Shown here one piece after another: positions 18,313 through 27,651 of a stretch of 64,000 nt of DNA. This stretch comes from Chitinibacter bivalviorum (lineage in GTDB: Bacteria > Pseudomonadota > Gammaproteobacteria > Burkholderiales > Chitinibacteraceae): assembly GCF_013403565.1 (NCBI RefSeq), contig NZ_CP058627.1:3472001-3536000 (forward strand), written 5' to 3'. The translations under genes were made by a program, and so were the position numbers. The notes under the pieces are model-generated. The model made no database searches, had not been told where the DNA came from, and was given only the letters and a program-made list of their open reading frames with translations. How positions within the stretch are numbered: position 1 is the first letter of the stretch; each line of letters starts with the position of its first letter.

Positions 18313-19515
18313 TTACAGTACTTTAGCAATTGAATCAGCAACATAGTCGATGTTGTTTACGTTCAACGCGGCCAAGCAGATGCGGCCTGTTGAAACTGCG
18401 TAAATGCCATAGTCAGCACGCAGTTTTTCAACTTGCTCAGCAGTCAGGCCAGTGTACGAGAACATACCGCGCTGTTGCGTTACGAATGAGAAGTCTTGCG
18501 CTACGCCGCGCGCTGCGAGTTTTTCCACCAGACCAGAGCGCATTGCACGGATGCGTACGCGCATACCGCCGAGTTCTTCTTCCCACATCGCGCGCAATTC
18601 TGGGCTAGCCAAGACTGCGGCTACCACTGCGCCGCCGTGGATTGGTGGGTTAGAGTAGTTAGTGCGGATCACGCGTTTCAGCTGGCTCAATACGCGGCCA
18701 GATTCTTCTTTGCTTGAAGTAATGATCGACAAAGCACCAACGCGCTCGCCGTACAAAGAGAAGCTTTTTGAGAATGAGCTAGAGATAAAGAATTGCAGGC
18801 CAGAAGCTGCGAATGCTTTAACCGCTACTGAGTCAGCGTCGATGCCTTCAGCAAAACCTTGGTAAGCCATGTCGAGGAACGGCACCAAGCCGCGCTCGCG
18901 GCAAACTTCAACCACTTCACCCCATTGTGCGTCAGACATGTCGGCGCCCGTTGGGTTGTGGCAGCAAGCGTGCAAGATAATGATCGAGCCTGCGTCCAGA
19001 CCGAGCAGGAAGGCTTTCATCGCTGCGAAATCAACGCCGCGTGTCGCAGCATCGTAGTATGGGTAGTCGCCCACTTTGAAGCCAGCCGCTTCAAAAATCG
19101 CGCGGTGGTTTTCCCAGCTTGGGTTGCTGATGTAAACGGTGGCATTTGGGTTCAGACGGTAGAGGAAGTCGCCACCAATACGCAAAGCGCCAGTGCCGCC
19201 CAAGGCTTGAGCGGTTACAACGCGGCCAGCTGCAGTCAATTCGCTTTCAGCGCCAAACAACAGATTTTGCACGCCTGCGTTGTACGCTGGGTTGCCTTCG
19301 ATGGCTTGGTAGCCACGGGGCGGCTGAGCTGCCAAACGTGCTTTTTCCGCTTCTTTAACCGCAGCGAGCAAAGGAATCTTGCCTTCGTCGTTGTAGTAAA
19401 CGCCCACGCCCAGGTTTACTTTGGTGCTGCGTGTGTCAGCGTTAAACTGTTCGTTCAGGCCCAAGATTGGGTCGCGAGGGGCCATTTCTACGGCGGCGAA
19501 AATCGAGGATGTCAT
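18313..19515 (-). CDS. Aspartate/aromatic amino acid aminotransferase
   Basis: 400 residues, class I PLP-dependent aminotransferase of the AspC/TyrB group, which swaps amino groups between aspartate or aromatic amino acids and 2-oxoglutarate. Visible features: FNADTRSTKVNLGVGVYY near the N-terminus, HACCHNPTG, DMAYQGFAEG, and the PLP-lysine motif SSSFSKSFSLYGERVG. The C-terminal RGMFSYTGLTAEQV and TGRICLAALN are typical. The start at 19515 (MTSSIFAAVEM) was chosen because GGAG lies six bases upstream; earlier in-frame starts lack this. AspC and TyrB cannot be told apart from sequence alone. Confidence 0.92.
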   Translation of the reverse strand: MTSSIFAAVEMAPRDPILGLNEQFNADTRSTKVNLGVGVYYNDEGKIPLLAAVKEAEKARLAAQPPRGYQAIEGNPAYNAGVQNLLFGAESELTAAGRVVTAQALGGTGALRIGGDFLYRLNPNATVYISNPSWENHRAIFEAAGFKVGDYPYYDAATRGVDFAAMKAFLLGLDAGSIIILHACCHNPTGADMSDAQWGEVVEVCRERGLVPFLDMAYQGFAEGIDADSVAVKAFAASGLQFFISSSFSKSFSLYGERVGALSIITSSKEESGRVLSQLKRVIRTNYSNPPIHGGAVVAAVLASPELRAMWEEELGGMRVRIRAMRSGLVEKLAARGVAQDFSFVTQQRGMFSYTGLTAEQVEKLRADYGIYAVSTGRICLAALNVNNIDYVADSIAKVL

Positions 19516-19681
19516 CCTGTGCTCCATCAATGTGTGTATCCGGGCAAGGGCTCTCGTGCGGTTGCCACGGTAGGGGAAAATGCAGGCAAAGATTTTATCA
19601 CGACTCGGCGGCTTGTGCTGTAGCACTGCGGTGGCTGGCGTTGTTGTGGATCAAGCGCGATTGATGTGCTGTGTTTTTTGT

Positions 19682-19729
19682 GGGTATATGCATGAAATTT
19701 ATTTTGGATAAAGATTTCATGCTGATACG
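19682..19729. repeat. Short intergenic inverted repeat, GGGTAT family (copy 2)
   Basis: Begins GGGTATAT, then GCATGAAAT (19690-19698) is mirrored perfectly by ATTTCATGC (19714-19722), ending in GATAC. The size is close to 48 bases, like copies at 3906 and 55887. Confidence 0.45.
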
Positions 19730-19833
19730 GTGACGGGGTATACGCCACTTCCGATGGTGGTACTCATCACTTTGCGCCATTTTTGCGTTCAAAATGAAAC
19801 TTTGACGCTCGGCGGTGGGGCGCAATACCGCAC

Positions 19834-19872
19834 AAAACCACGCCACAGCTCAATTGCTGGTGACGTGGTTTT
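19834..19872 (-). terminator. Probable murJ terminator
   Basis: AAAACCACG is mirrored by CGTGGTTTT with an imperfect inner stem (AGC / GCT). It lies 33 bases beyond the murJ stop codon and on the minus strand ends in a short T run. Confidence 0.6.
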
Positions 19873-19904
19873 GATGATTTCAGTTGGCTGGAATTGTGGC
19901 CGGC

Positions 19905-21440
19905 TTAACTGCTGCGGCGTGAAAAATCGCGCGGTCTAAAGCCCAGTAGGCCCAGCGTGACAAAGTAGGTCGCCATGCCTGCCGCCACCAGTCCAGATAA
20001 GCGCAACAGACGCATTGCCATATTGCCTTGCGACCAGTCGGGCATGATGTGTAGCAGGCCCAGCAGTGAGATGGCCATCACCGTGACCGCGATCAACAGC
20101 TTGATCAGAAAGATTTTCCAGCCCGCTTGCGGTTGGAAAATCTGCTGCGTACGTAATTTGTAGAATAAGAACGACGCATTGGTCAGTGCGCCCAGACTAA
20201 TCGCCAGCGCCAGCCCTGCGTGTTGCAGCGGGCCGATCAGGATCAGATTGAAGCCTTGGGTAATGCACAGCGTGAAAATCGCAATTTTCACCGGCGTTTT
20301 GATGTTTTGGCGCGCATAAAAACCGGGAGCCAAAATCTTGATCAAAATAAGCCCGACCAAACCAACCGCGTAGGCGCTGAGCGCGCGTTGCGTCATCGCA
20401 GCATCGTGCGCCGTGAATTTGCCGTATTGAAACATCGCGACTGTAAGCGCTTCTGACGTGATGGCCAGTGCGACGGCGGAAGGAATCGCCAGTAGTAAAG
20501 CCAAACGCAGGCCCCAATCAAGTATGCGTGAATATTCGGCGGTATCGTTGCTGGCATAGGTTTTCGACAGCGAGGGCAGCAAAATCGTCCCTAGCGCCAC
20601 GCCGAGCAAGCCCGTTGGAAATTCCATCAAGCGGTCGGCGTAATACATCCACGACACAGAGCCCGAAATCAGGAAAGACGCAAATACGGTATTAATAATC
20701 AGTGAAATTTGACTGACCGATACGCCCAGAATCGCGGGTCCCATCTGACGCATTACGCGCCACACGCCCGCGTCATGGAAATTGAGTTTGGGGCGCGTCA
20801 GCATATTAATTTTGCGCAAATAGGGAAGTTGATACGCCAATTGGGCAATGCCGCCGACAACAGTCGCCCACGCCATCGCTTTAATCGGTGGATCAAAATA
20901 GGGGGCTAGAAACACGGCGAAAATAATGAACGACACATTCAATAGCGTCGGTACAAAAGCCGGAATCGAAAATTTATTCCACGTATTGAGCACAGCGCCG
21001 GCGAGTGAGGACAGCGAAATGAGCAAAATATAGGGGAAGGTAATGCGCAGCAGATCAACGGTCAGGGCGAATTTATCGGGGCGATTCGTAAAGCCGGGGG
21101 CTGTGGCCATAATAATGAACGGCGCGGCAATCATGCCGATGGCGGTGACGATCGCGAGGATCAGCGTGAGCATGCCGGAGACGTCGGCGATAAATTCGCG
21201 CGCGGCCTCGTCGCCTTGTTTATTCTTATATTCTGCCAGTATAGGTACGAAAGCTTGGCTAAATGCGCCCTCGGCGAAGATACGTCGCAAAAGATTGGGT
21301 AAACGAAACGCCACATTAAAGGCATCCGTTGCAATGCCCGCGCCAAACATCCGCGCCATAATCGCATCGCGCGCAAAACCCAATACCCGTGAAACCAAGG
21401 TCATCGAGCTGACGGCCGCTACGGCTTTGAGTAAATTCAT
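19905..21440 (-). CDS. murJ: Lipid II flippase MurJ
   Basis: 511 residues, polytopic (about 14 membrane segments), with the MurJ/MviN N-terminal signature [20 protein letters not shown] followed by [15 protein letters not shown] and [20 protein letters not shown], which includes the essential cavity arginines. MurJ flips the peptidoglycan precursor lipid II across the inner membrane. The ATG at 21440 is the family start; the frame remains open upstream into the rpsT promoter region but without family similarity. It is divergent from rpsT, an arrangement common in betaproteobacteria. Confidence 0.96.
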   Translation of the reverse strand: MNLLKAVAAVSSMTLVSRVLGFARDAIMARMFGAGIATDAFNVAFRLPNLLRRIFAEGAFSQAFVPILAEYKNKQGDEAAREFIADVSGMLTLILAIVTAIGMIAAPFIIMATAPGFTNRPDKFALTVDLLRITFPYILLISLSSLAGAVLNTWNKFSIPAFVPTLLNVSFIIFAVFLAPYFDPPIKAMAWATVVGGIAQLAYQLPYLRKINMLTRPKLNFHDAGVWRVMRQMGPAILGVSVSQISLIINTVFASFLISGSVSWMYYADRLMEFPTGLLGVALGTILLPSLSKTYASNDTAEYSRILDWGLRLALLLAIPSAVALAITSEALTVAMFQYGKFTAHDAAMTQRALSAYAVGLVGLILIKILAPGFYARQNIKTPVKIAIFTLCITQGFNLILIGPLQHAGLALAISLGALTNASFLFYKLRTQQIFQPQAGWKIFLIKLLIAVTVMAISLLGLLHIMPDWSQGNMAMRLLRLSGLVAAGMATYFVTLGLLGFRPRDFSRRSS

Positions 21441-21484
21441 TTCTATCGCCCCTGATTGCTTTTGCTGCGCATGATACGCTGCTC

Positions 21485-21513
21485 TTGCGCTTGTCGTGAA
21501 GAACGAATAAAAT
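21485..21513 (+). promoter_or_regulatory. Predicted rpsT promoter
   Basis: TTGCGC (21485-21490), a 17-base spacer, TAAAAT (21508-21513). It leaves a leader of about 80 bases before the rpsT start. Confidence 0.5.
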
Positions 21514-21602
21514 CGTCGGCTTTCTAGGGTTGTGTGTGCTGCCGAAAGTCCGTGTCTCCGGCCAAGCAGTAGACCCGTTACACCTACTAGGAGCATTACA
21601 AC

Positions 21603-21866
21603 ATGGCAAATTCAGCACAAGCACGCAAGCGCGCTCGTCAAGCTACTGAAGCACGTGAACACAATGGCGCTCAGCGTTCAGAATTCCGTACTGCAGTTAA
21701 AAAAGTAATCAAAGCCATCGCTACTGGCGATAAAGCTGCTGCAACTGCTGTTTACCAGCAATCAGTTAGCACTATCGATCGTATCGCTGACAAAAAGATT
21801 TACCACAAAAACAAAGCTGCTCGTCATAAGAGCCGCCTGGCTGCTGCTATCAAAGCAATGGCTTAA
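21603..21866 (+). CDS. rpsT: 30S ribosomal protein S20
   Basis: 87 residues, Lys/Ala-rich, with the S20 signatures [28 protein letters not shown] and the C-terminal [20 protein letters not shown]. It binds 16S rRNA early in small-subunit assembly. AGGAG lies a few bases upstream of the ATG. It is a monocistronic unit ending at a UUCG-loop terminator, divergent from murJ. Confidence 0.98.
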   Translation: MANSAQARKRARQATEAREHNGAQRSEFRTAVKKVIKAIATGDKAAATAVYQQSVSTIDRIADKKIYHKNKAARHKSRLAAAIKAMA

Positions 21867-21883
21867 GTTTTTGCCCGAATCGC

Positions 21884-21913
21884 AAAAAAGCCCACTTTCG
21901 AGTGGGCTTTTTT
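21884..21913 (+). terminator. rpsT intrinsic terminator with UUCG tetraloop
   Basis: Stem GCCCACT / AGTGGGC closed by TTCG, preceded by A6 and followed by T6, 17 bases after the rpsT stop. Confidence 0.95.
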
Positions 21914-21957
21914 GTTGCCTGCCGCCTGCGGAACTGTGGGTTTTCAAGTGAGGCAGG

Positions 21958-22192
21958 TCTCGGCTCAGCCGAGCCCTAGATGATTAGGCTGATTAGTTCG
22001 CAGGCTGATGTTCTATACCCACACCCCCCGCCCTCTCCCTGAGAGGGGGCCTCGCTGCGCCTGTACTGTTGTGGTTTGTTGACCTTTGCTGGTCTCGGCT
22101 GAACCGAGCCCTTTAGGTTGGTGTTTGATTTGCAGGCTGATGTTCTATACCCACACCCCCCGCCCTCTCCTTGAGAGGGGGCCTCGCTGCGC
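21958..22192. repeat. Direct repeat of about 100 bp containing conserved hairpins
   Basis: Two units (21958-22060 and 22093-22192) lie in the gap after rpsT. Their last 61 bases (22000-22060 and 22132-22192) differ at a single position. Each unit begins with a small palindrome (CTCGGCTcAGCCGAG in the first; CTCGG...CCGAG in the second) and contains the hairpin CCCTCTC / GAGAGGG. The left part of the units has diverged, while the pairing potential is kept. No coding potential is supported. Confidence 0.85.
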
Positions 22193-22248
22193 GAGTGGGT
22201 AGTTCATGGCAATGTTTTGCTTGCTTGGAGAAATTGTATTTTAGAATT

Positions 22249-22605
22249 TTAATGCGGGTGCGAGAGACGGAAGCTTTCCATGATGCGCCAGTAAGACGCT
22301 TCTTCCAGAATAAATACTCGGCCATCAGGGGCTTCGTGCGGGGCGATGTCGATGACGATGCGCACAAAACGGCCAATATCCTGCCATAGCGCGGCGGCGA
22401 TGCGCTCGACAAACCAATCGGCGCTTTCGCCGGGTTTGAGCGCGGCTTCGTGGCGGAGTTCGAGCAGCAATACGCCATCGGCAAGGGGTTGTTTGCGTAC
22501 CCACGATGGCATGCACCACATTCGGCGAATCGTAGCCAGTGCAATATCGGCCTCTTGCGGCGCAAGGGGTGACAAACCAATTTGTAAACGATATGAGCTA
22601 GCCAT
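22249..22605 (-). CDS. Small protein of unknown function
   Basis: 118 residues (MASSYRLQIGLSPLAPQEAD... ending FRLSHPH), rich in hydrophobic and charged residues, with no signal peptide or membrane segment. Not recognised. The ATG at 22605 was preferred over the longer frame upstream because the protein-like composition starts there. It is divergent from the response-regulator gene by about 150 bases and follows the repeat region; nothing in context fixes a function. Confidence 0.65.
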   Translation of the reverse strand: MASSYRLQIGLSPLAPQEADIALATIRRMWCMPSWVRKQPLADGVLLLELRHEAALKPGESADWFVERIAAALWQDIGRFVRIVIDIAPHEAPDGRVFILEEASYWRIMESFRLSHPH

Positions 22606-22756
22606 AAAATTGACCTTGCCAATGCTGCGGTAATGTTTCTTTATTACACTGCGCTGCCGAAGCTGTCTAGTGTTATTAGCCACGATGGTGGAGTTCTCCA
22701 CCTTATTTGCGCTTTATGCTAGGCTTAAAGCGCGTCTCAATCAAAGATCACACACT

Positions 22757-23866
22757 ATGACCGACAGTACAGAGCTGGGCGCTCGCCCGAAGATCTTGGT
22801 AGTTGATGATTCTCGTATCGTTCGTGCAACGATCAAAAAACATTTGTCCGAGTTGTACGAGTTAGTCGAAGAGGCTGACGGCGAGGCGGGTTGGCGGCGT
22901 CTGATGAGCGACGATAGCATTAGTTTGCTGCTGTCTGACTTAACCATGCCCGAGCTCGATGGTCTGGGTTTGCTCGCTCGAGTGCGTGCATCGGGTGAGG
23001 CGCGTATGCACTATCTGCCCGTTATTATTATTTCGGGCGAAGAAGACGAAGAAACCAAATTGCGCTGTGTAGAATGCGGCGCGAATGATTTTGTCACCAA
23101 ATCAACCGATCGTACCGAAATGCTGGCGCGGGTGAAGGCCAATCTCGATTTGGCACAGACGCGCCGTGATCTGGCTGAATCTCGTTCTGTCCAAATCCAA
23201 ACCAGCACCACAGATGCCATGACGGGCGTCGGCAGCTCGCATTTGCTGAATTTGCAATTAGAGCAGTCGCTGGCTTTTGCCTTTAGGCATAACAGCGAAG
23301 TCACCGTGATGCTGCTGGAGATCAATCACGGTCAGACTTTGCAAAATAAATTGGGCGAGCGGGTACACGGGCAGTTACTCGGTTTGCTGGCTAAATTGCT
23401 CGAAGCCAAATTACGCAAGGAAGACACGCTGGCAAGGCTCAATGATTCGATGTTTGCAATTGTGTCGCCGGCGACGCCTTTGATCGAAGCGCGTGTGGTG
23501 GCAGAGCGCTTGCGCCAGACGGTTGCGAATGCGCGCGTGAATTACCGCAACGAGCAATTGCGCGTTACCGCCTCGATTGCGGTGGCTAACTCTTGGCATG
23601 ATGACGTGCACTCGGCCGAGCGCATGATGGCCTTGGTGCAAGATCGCTTATTTGCCGATCCGATGGATAATCATGTCTTTATGGTCGATGCGGCCACTAC
23701 GCAAACACCCATACCGCTGATTTCTGAAGCGCTGGTGATGTTGCATAAAGGCAGTGCAGATGAGTTGCGCCCACATCTGAAGGCCTTGTTGAATAATCTG
23801 AAGCCACTACTGCAACTCGCCAATGAAGATTTGGCGCTCAATTGGGATTTGTCTAAGCTCGATTGA
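22757..23866 (+). CDS. Response regulator with degenerate GGDEF domain
   Basis: 369 residues. Receiver domain at about 12-130 (ILVVDDSRIVRATI, phospho-acceptor Asp in LLLSDLTMPELDG, conserved Lys in FVTKS). A GGDEF-like domain follows (about 150-310), beginning TDAMTGVGSS where active enzymes have a DxLTGLxNR motif, and with RLNDSMFAIV where the GGDEF signature should stand. The active-site signature is therefore lost and diguanylate cyclase activity is unlikely; the domain may bind nucleotide or mediate dimerisation. The start MTDSTELG at 22757 was chosen because the receiver begins there. It converges on the EAL-GGDEF gene. Confidence 0.88.
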   Translation: MTDSTELGARPKILVVDDSRIVRATIKKHLSELYELVEEADGEAGWRRLMSDDSISLLLSDLTMPELDGLGLLARVRASGEARMHYLPVIIISGEEDEETKLRCVECGANDFVTKSTDRTEMLARVKANLDLAQTRRDLAESRSVQIQTSTTDAMTGVGSSHLLNLQLEQSLAFAFRHNSEVTVMLLEINHGQTLQNKLGERVHGQLLGLLAKLLEAKLRKEDTLARLNDSMFAIVSPATPLIEARVVAERLRQTVANARVNYRNEQLRVTASIAVANSWHDDVHSAERMMALVQDRLFADPMDNHVFMVDAATTQTPIPLISEALVMLHKGSADELRPHLKALLNNLKPLLQLANEDLALNWDLSKLD

Positions 23867-23871
23867 TGATG

Positions 23872-23920
23872 GGGTATGGCTTCAAGAGCATTTTTATTGA
23901 ATGCTTTTGAGCTTATACCT
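23872..23920. repeat. Short intergenic inverted repeat, GGGTAT family (copy 3)
   Basis: GGGTAT at 23872-23877 and ATACC at 23915-23919 bound an imperfect stem (AAGAGCATT / AATGCTTTT). It spans the whole gap between the two convergent cyclic-di-GMP genes and overlaps the stop codon of the EAL gene. It may double as a bidirectional terminator. Confidence 0.4.
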
Positions 23921-25700
23921 CGGTGGCGTATTTACTGTCTTCATTCCTCAGTGTCAATCTGCGCTCCACAAACAACGCGTTACCTTGTTGCTGTTTGGCC
24001 ATGCTCTTAGCAGAGCTGGCGATGCTGGCGACTTCGTGGTGAGATTCAAATTGGCTGGCCACAATATGAGCTGCGCCGAGGGATAGAGATAAGAGCGGGT
24101 GACGTTCAATTTCACCTTGCCGATTGGGCGCGGTGTAACTGCCAAACGCTAAATCTTCGGCGTTAAAGAAATCACGAGTGCGGATCGAGAAATCGCTGAG
24201 TAATTGCTCGCAGCGCAGATGCCAGTCGCTGCTGCGCAACAGCAAAATAAAATCATCCCCGCCAATATGGCCGACAAAATCCAGACTCGGGTCAAAATGG
24301 TGCTGCAATAATTGCCCTAGTAATTGCAGCACATCATCGCCGCGCGCATAGCCGTAAATATCGTTATATGGCTTGAAATGATCCAAATCGGCGTACACCA
24401 CGACAAAATTAATTTGATCTTGTAGCAGGCTCGCAATGGCGTTCTGAATCGGCACATTGCCCGGCAGACCCGTTAGGGGGTTGGCGTGCCGCGCGCTACT
24501 GATTTGCAATTCCGTCATGGCACGGATCAAATCTTGACCCGTTCCCATGCCCAGATAGCGCCCTTGTTCGGTCAGGATAAAACCATCGGTCAGGTAGCGC
24601 CGCTCGCTGGAGGTCACCTGCCGTGCTAGCTCTGTCAGGCTGGTGGCTTGTTCGACGATCAGTGGTTGTCTGTCCATTTGGGTGGCACAGCTACGCGTGC
24701 CGAATAATTCACGACTAAATGGGCGGGAAAACATTTCCAGGATGTCATGGCGCTTGAGCAAACCAATTGGTCGGTCATTTTCCAAAACCGGAATCGCGTA
24801 CAACTCGGGCTGAGCGTGAAAGCGCTGCCACACGGTCTCATTGCTATCGTTGGCAGAAACGGCGGGGGTATCTTTGAGTAGTGAGCCCGCCGTGGTACTG
24901 CGCTGATTGAGCGTAATCGGGCGCTCTATCGTTAAACGCGGCAGCTGCAATTGCACGCTAGGGTGAGGCTGAGGGCGGCTAATCAAATAGCCTTGCGCCA
25001 GATTAATCCCGATGCGTTGGATGGTTTCCAGTTCCGCTGGGGTTTCGATCCCTTCGGCGATAACACGGGTGCTGGTGTTGAGCGCGATATGTTGAATAGA
25101 GCGAACAAACTGACGTTTTTGCGCGTCGTTATTGATGCCATTGATAAAGTATTTATCGATTTTGACAAAATCGGGTTTGAGCTCCGACCACAATCGCAAG
25201 CTGGAAAAGCCTTCGCCCAAATCATCCAGTGCAATCTTAAACCCCATTTCCCGATAATGACCGATGGCTTTGCTGAGCAAATCGTAATCGCTAATCGCCT
25301 GTGTTTCGGTGAGTTCAATCACGACGCGCTGTGGCGCCAAACCCACTGTTTTCAAAAATTCCAGCGTGGCACCCGGGCGAAAGCTAGGTAAGGTTAAGCT
25401 GCTAGGGCAGACATTGAGAAATAATTTACCCGGCAAGCCACTTTCGGCAAAGGCGCGAATCACGACTTTGCGGCAGGCAATATCCAGCTCGGAAAGCAGC
25501 CCGCATTGCTCGGCGGTTTGAAATAAATTAATCGGGGAATGTAAAAAATGAGCCGATGGGCCGCGGATCAAGCCTTCAAAGCCGAATGCCTGCCCATCAT
25601 TGAGTGCGGCAATTGGCTGAAAGAGCGCACTGAGTTGTTGCTCATGAATAATATGAAGCAACTCGGTGGAAAATTGTTCTGGAAGGCTTAATTTGGGCAT
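23913..25700 (-). CDS. EAL-CBS-GGDEF cyclic-di-GMP turnover protein
   Basis: 595 residues, no membrane segment. EAL domain first (about 15-245): FEGLIRG (EGL variant of EAL), NVCPSSL, IELTETQ, DDLGEGFSS, DFVKID, IAEGIET and QGYLISRP, so the metal ligands and general base appear present. A CBS pair follows (about 270-400). A C-terminal GGDEF domain (about 420-575) has LTGLPGN, DLDHFKPYND and GGDDF in the active-site position, plausibly active or GTP-binding. It is expected to degrade and perhaps make cyclic-di-GMP under control of a ligand at the CBS domains. It is convergent with the degenerate GGDEF regulator. Confidence 0.92.
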   Translation of the reverse strand: MPKLSLPEQFSTELLHIIHEQQLSALFQPIAALNDGQAFGFEGLIRGPSAHFLHSPINLFQTAEQCGLLSELDIACRKVVIRAFAESGLPGKLFLNVCPSSLTLPSFRPGATLEFLKTVGLAPQRVVIELTETQAISDYDLLSKAIGHYREMGFKIALDDLGEGFSSLRLWSELKPDFVKIDKYFINGINNDAQKRQFVRSIQHIALNTSTRVIAEGIETPAELETIQRIGINLAQGYLISRPQPHPSVQLQLPRLTIERPITLNQRSTTAGSLLKDTPAVSANDSNETVWQRFHAQPELYAIPVLENDRPIGLLKRHDILEMFSRPFSRELFGTRSCATQMDRQPLIVEQATSLTELARQVTSSERRYLTDGFILTEQGRYLGMGTGQDLIRAMTELQISSARHANPLTGLPGNVPIQNAIASLLQDQINFVVVYADLDHFKPYNDIYGYARGDDVLQLLGQLLQHHFDPSLDFVGHIGGDDFILLLRSSDWHLRCEQLLSDFSIRTRDFFNAEDLAFGSYTAPNRQGEIERHPLLSLSLGAAHIVASQFESHHEVASIASSAKSMAKQQQGNALFVERRLTLRNEDSKYATEV

Positions 25701-25840
25701 GCCATTTCATCGATGGAGCGGCGAGCCCTGTAAGGTAACAGTGAAAGATGACGGGTTTGTTACATCGTTACGTGAGCTATTTCACCTCGTTGGCGATGAA
25801 AACTGCTAGTGGCTTGATTTTTATCGGCTTTATGAAAACA

Positions 25841-25867
25841 AAAAAGCCAGCCGATGAAGGCTGGCTT
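25841..25867 (-). terminator. nadE intrinsic terminator
   Basis: Stem GCCAGCC / GGCTGGC; on the minus strand it is followed by TTTTTTGTTTT. It lies 24 bases beyond the nadE stop. Confidence 0.85.
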
Positions 25868-25890
25868 AAGACATTTTTGTTTCAAATTGG

Positions 25891-27507
25891 TTAAAGCGTG
25901 AAGCGCTGGGTGATCGGCATCCGCCAGTCTTTACCAAAAGAGCGCTCGGTAATTCGTGGCCCAACTGGCGCTTGGCGGCGCTTGTATTCATTGATTTTGA
26001 GCAGGCGCACGACCTTGTTTACATCGGCTTCACTGTAGCCACGCGCGATGATGTCGGCGATGCTGAGGTTTTCCTCGACATACGCGGCCAAGATTGCGTC
26101 GAGCACATCGTATTCGGGCAGACTGTCTTGGTCTTTCTGATCGGGACGCAGCTCGGCCGACGGTGGGCGGGTGATAATGCGCTCAGGGATAGGCGCGCTC
26201 TGGCCCTTGGCAATGGCTTGCGCGTTGCGCCAATTCGACAGGCGATACACCATGGTTTTGGCGACGTCTTTGAGTACCGCAAAACCGCCGGCCATATCGC
26301 CATACAAGGTTGCATAGCCCGTCGTCATTTCGGACTTGTTACCCGTGGTGAGTACCAGTTTGCCGGTCTTATTGGATAAGGACATCAGCAACATACCCCG
26401 GATACGGCTTTGCAGATTTTCCTCGGTGGTGTCCATTTCACGGCCAGCAAATTCATCGGCTAAACCCGCCATCATACTTTCATACATCGGCCAGATTTCG
26501 ATTTCAGAATATTTGCAGCCGAGGATTTCTATCATTTCGCGCGAGTCATTCACCGAAATATCGGCGGTGTAGCGCGATGGCATCATCACCGCGTGGCAAC
26601 GATCCGCGCCCAGCGCATCGACAGCAATCGCCAAGGTTAGTGCCGAATCAATCCCGCCCGACAGACCGAGCAAAATGCCGGGGAAACGATTTTTGCCGAT
26701 GTAATCTTTGACGCCCTGTACCAGTGCGCCATAAATGCTTTCTTCTATGGGGGTATCGGCTGCAACATCAGCTTGCGCAATGTCTCCATCCATATACTCA
26801 CAATATGCGATTTGATTTTGGTAAGCCGGCAATTGCAATGCCAACTCGCCTGATTTATTCAGCGCAAACGAATGGCCGTCAAACACCAATTCGTCTTGCC
26901 CGCCGACCAAGTTGCAATACACCAGCGCCATCTCGTTTTCTTCGACGCGCTGGCGTGCCACTTCGCGGCGGGTTTCTTGTTTGGCTTGGTGGAAAGGCGA
27001 GGCGTTCAGTACCAGCAAGAGTTCTGCGCCTTCATCACGCGCGGCTGCCGCTGGCTCGGTATCCCACATGTCTTCGCAAATTGCGATGCCGACTTGGACG
27101 CCATTTTGCTCAAACACTAGCGGGGCAAAGCCCGGCGTGAAGTAGCGAACTTCGTCGAAAACGGCATTATTGGGCAGCAATAATTTGTCGTAACGGCCAA
27201 TGACGTTGCCGTCTCGAATGACGCTGGCTGAATTGAAGACTTCCTCACCCGCGCCATAGGGGTGGCCAACGATCAGCGTAATGCCGTCGAGTTCATCAAT
27301 AAACCGCGCAATCGCCTGTTTGCATTGTTTTAAAAAGGCGGGGCGCAGTAGCAAGTCTTCGGGCGGATAGCCGGTGAGTGCTAATTCAGGCGTCAGCAGA
27401 ATATCCGCGCCTGCCGCAATCGCTTCGCGCGCCGCAGCGAAAATCAGCTCGGTATTACCGGCAAGGTCACCAACAATCGGGTTGATCTGGGCGAGGGCGA
27501 TTTTCAT
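25891..27507 (-). CDS. nadE: Glutamine-dependent NAD+ synthetase
   Basis: 538 residues: an N-terminal nitrilase-type glutaminase (about 1-260) with Glu in ALTGYPPEDLL, Lys in RYDKLLLPN and nucleophile Cys in AICEDMWD, fused to an ATP-dependent amidation domain with the PP-loop LGLSGGIDSALTLAIA (about 282-297) and TTGNKSEMTTGYATLYGDM. It makes NAD+ from deamido-NAD+ using glutamine as ammonia source. The length and start (MKIALAQINPIVGDLAGN) match the family. Divergent from the kinase gene. Confidence 0.97.
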   Translation of the reverse strand: MKIALAQINPIVGDLAGNTELIFAAAREAIAAGADILLTPELALTGYPPEDLLLRPAFLKQCKQAIARFIDELDGITLIVGHPYGAGEEVFNSASVIRDGNVIGRYDKLLLPNNAVFDEVRYFTPGFAPLVFEQNGVQVGIAICEDMWDTEPAAAARDEGAELLLVLNASPFHQAKQETRREVARQRVEENEMALVYCNLVGGQDELVFDGHSFALNKSGELALQLPAYQNQIAYCEYMDGDIAQADVAADTPIEESIYGALVQGVKDYIGKNRFPGILLGLSGGIDSALTLAIAVDALGADRCHAVMMPSRYTADISVNDSREMIEILGCKYSEIEIWPMYESMMAGLADEFAGREMDTTEENLQSRIRGMLLMSLSNKTGKLVLTTGNKSEMTTGYATLYGDMAGGFAVLKDVAKTMVYRLSNWRNAQAIAKGQSAPIPERIITRPPSAELRPDQKDQDSLPEYDVLDAILAAYVEENLSIADIIARGYSEADVNKVVRLLKINEYKRRQAPVGPRITERSFGKDWRMPITQRFTL

Positions 27508-27651
27508 AGCAACAGGTTCACGCGAAGTAAAAACGCTATTTTAACGATTTGCTGCCTGCTCTGTGCGCAAAATCACGTGATTGAGCCGTCTGATCGAGGT
27601 TAAGTCACTGTACAATCAGCCCTTTATGCCAAAAGATCCATTGTTTTTGCC

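Larger units (their letters stand above)
19516..19904. other. Intergenic region between murJ and the aminotransferase gene
   Basis: About 390 bases with no supported gene. It holds a GGGTAT-family inverted repeat (19682-19729) and the murJ terminator hairpin (19834-19872). Confidence 0.5.

Noticed and set aside
18859..19623. 254-codon open frame on the plus strand
   Set aside because: It lies fully antisense to the well-supported aminotransferase gene and shows no family-like pattern or ribosome binding site.
21958..22192. CRISPR array
   Set aside because: Only two units, far too long, with diverged left parts and no spacer-repeat rhythm or cas genes.
22113..22622. 169-codon minus-strand frame overlapping the repeat region and the small gene at 22249
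   Set aside because: It runs through the direct repeats and overlaps the better-supported frame; no protein-like motif.
24951..25391. 146-codon open frame opposite the EAL domain
   Set aside because: Shadow of the EAL-CBS-GGDEF gene; composition follows the complementary codons.
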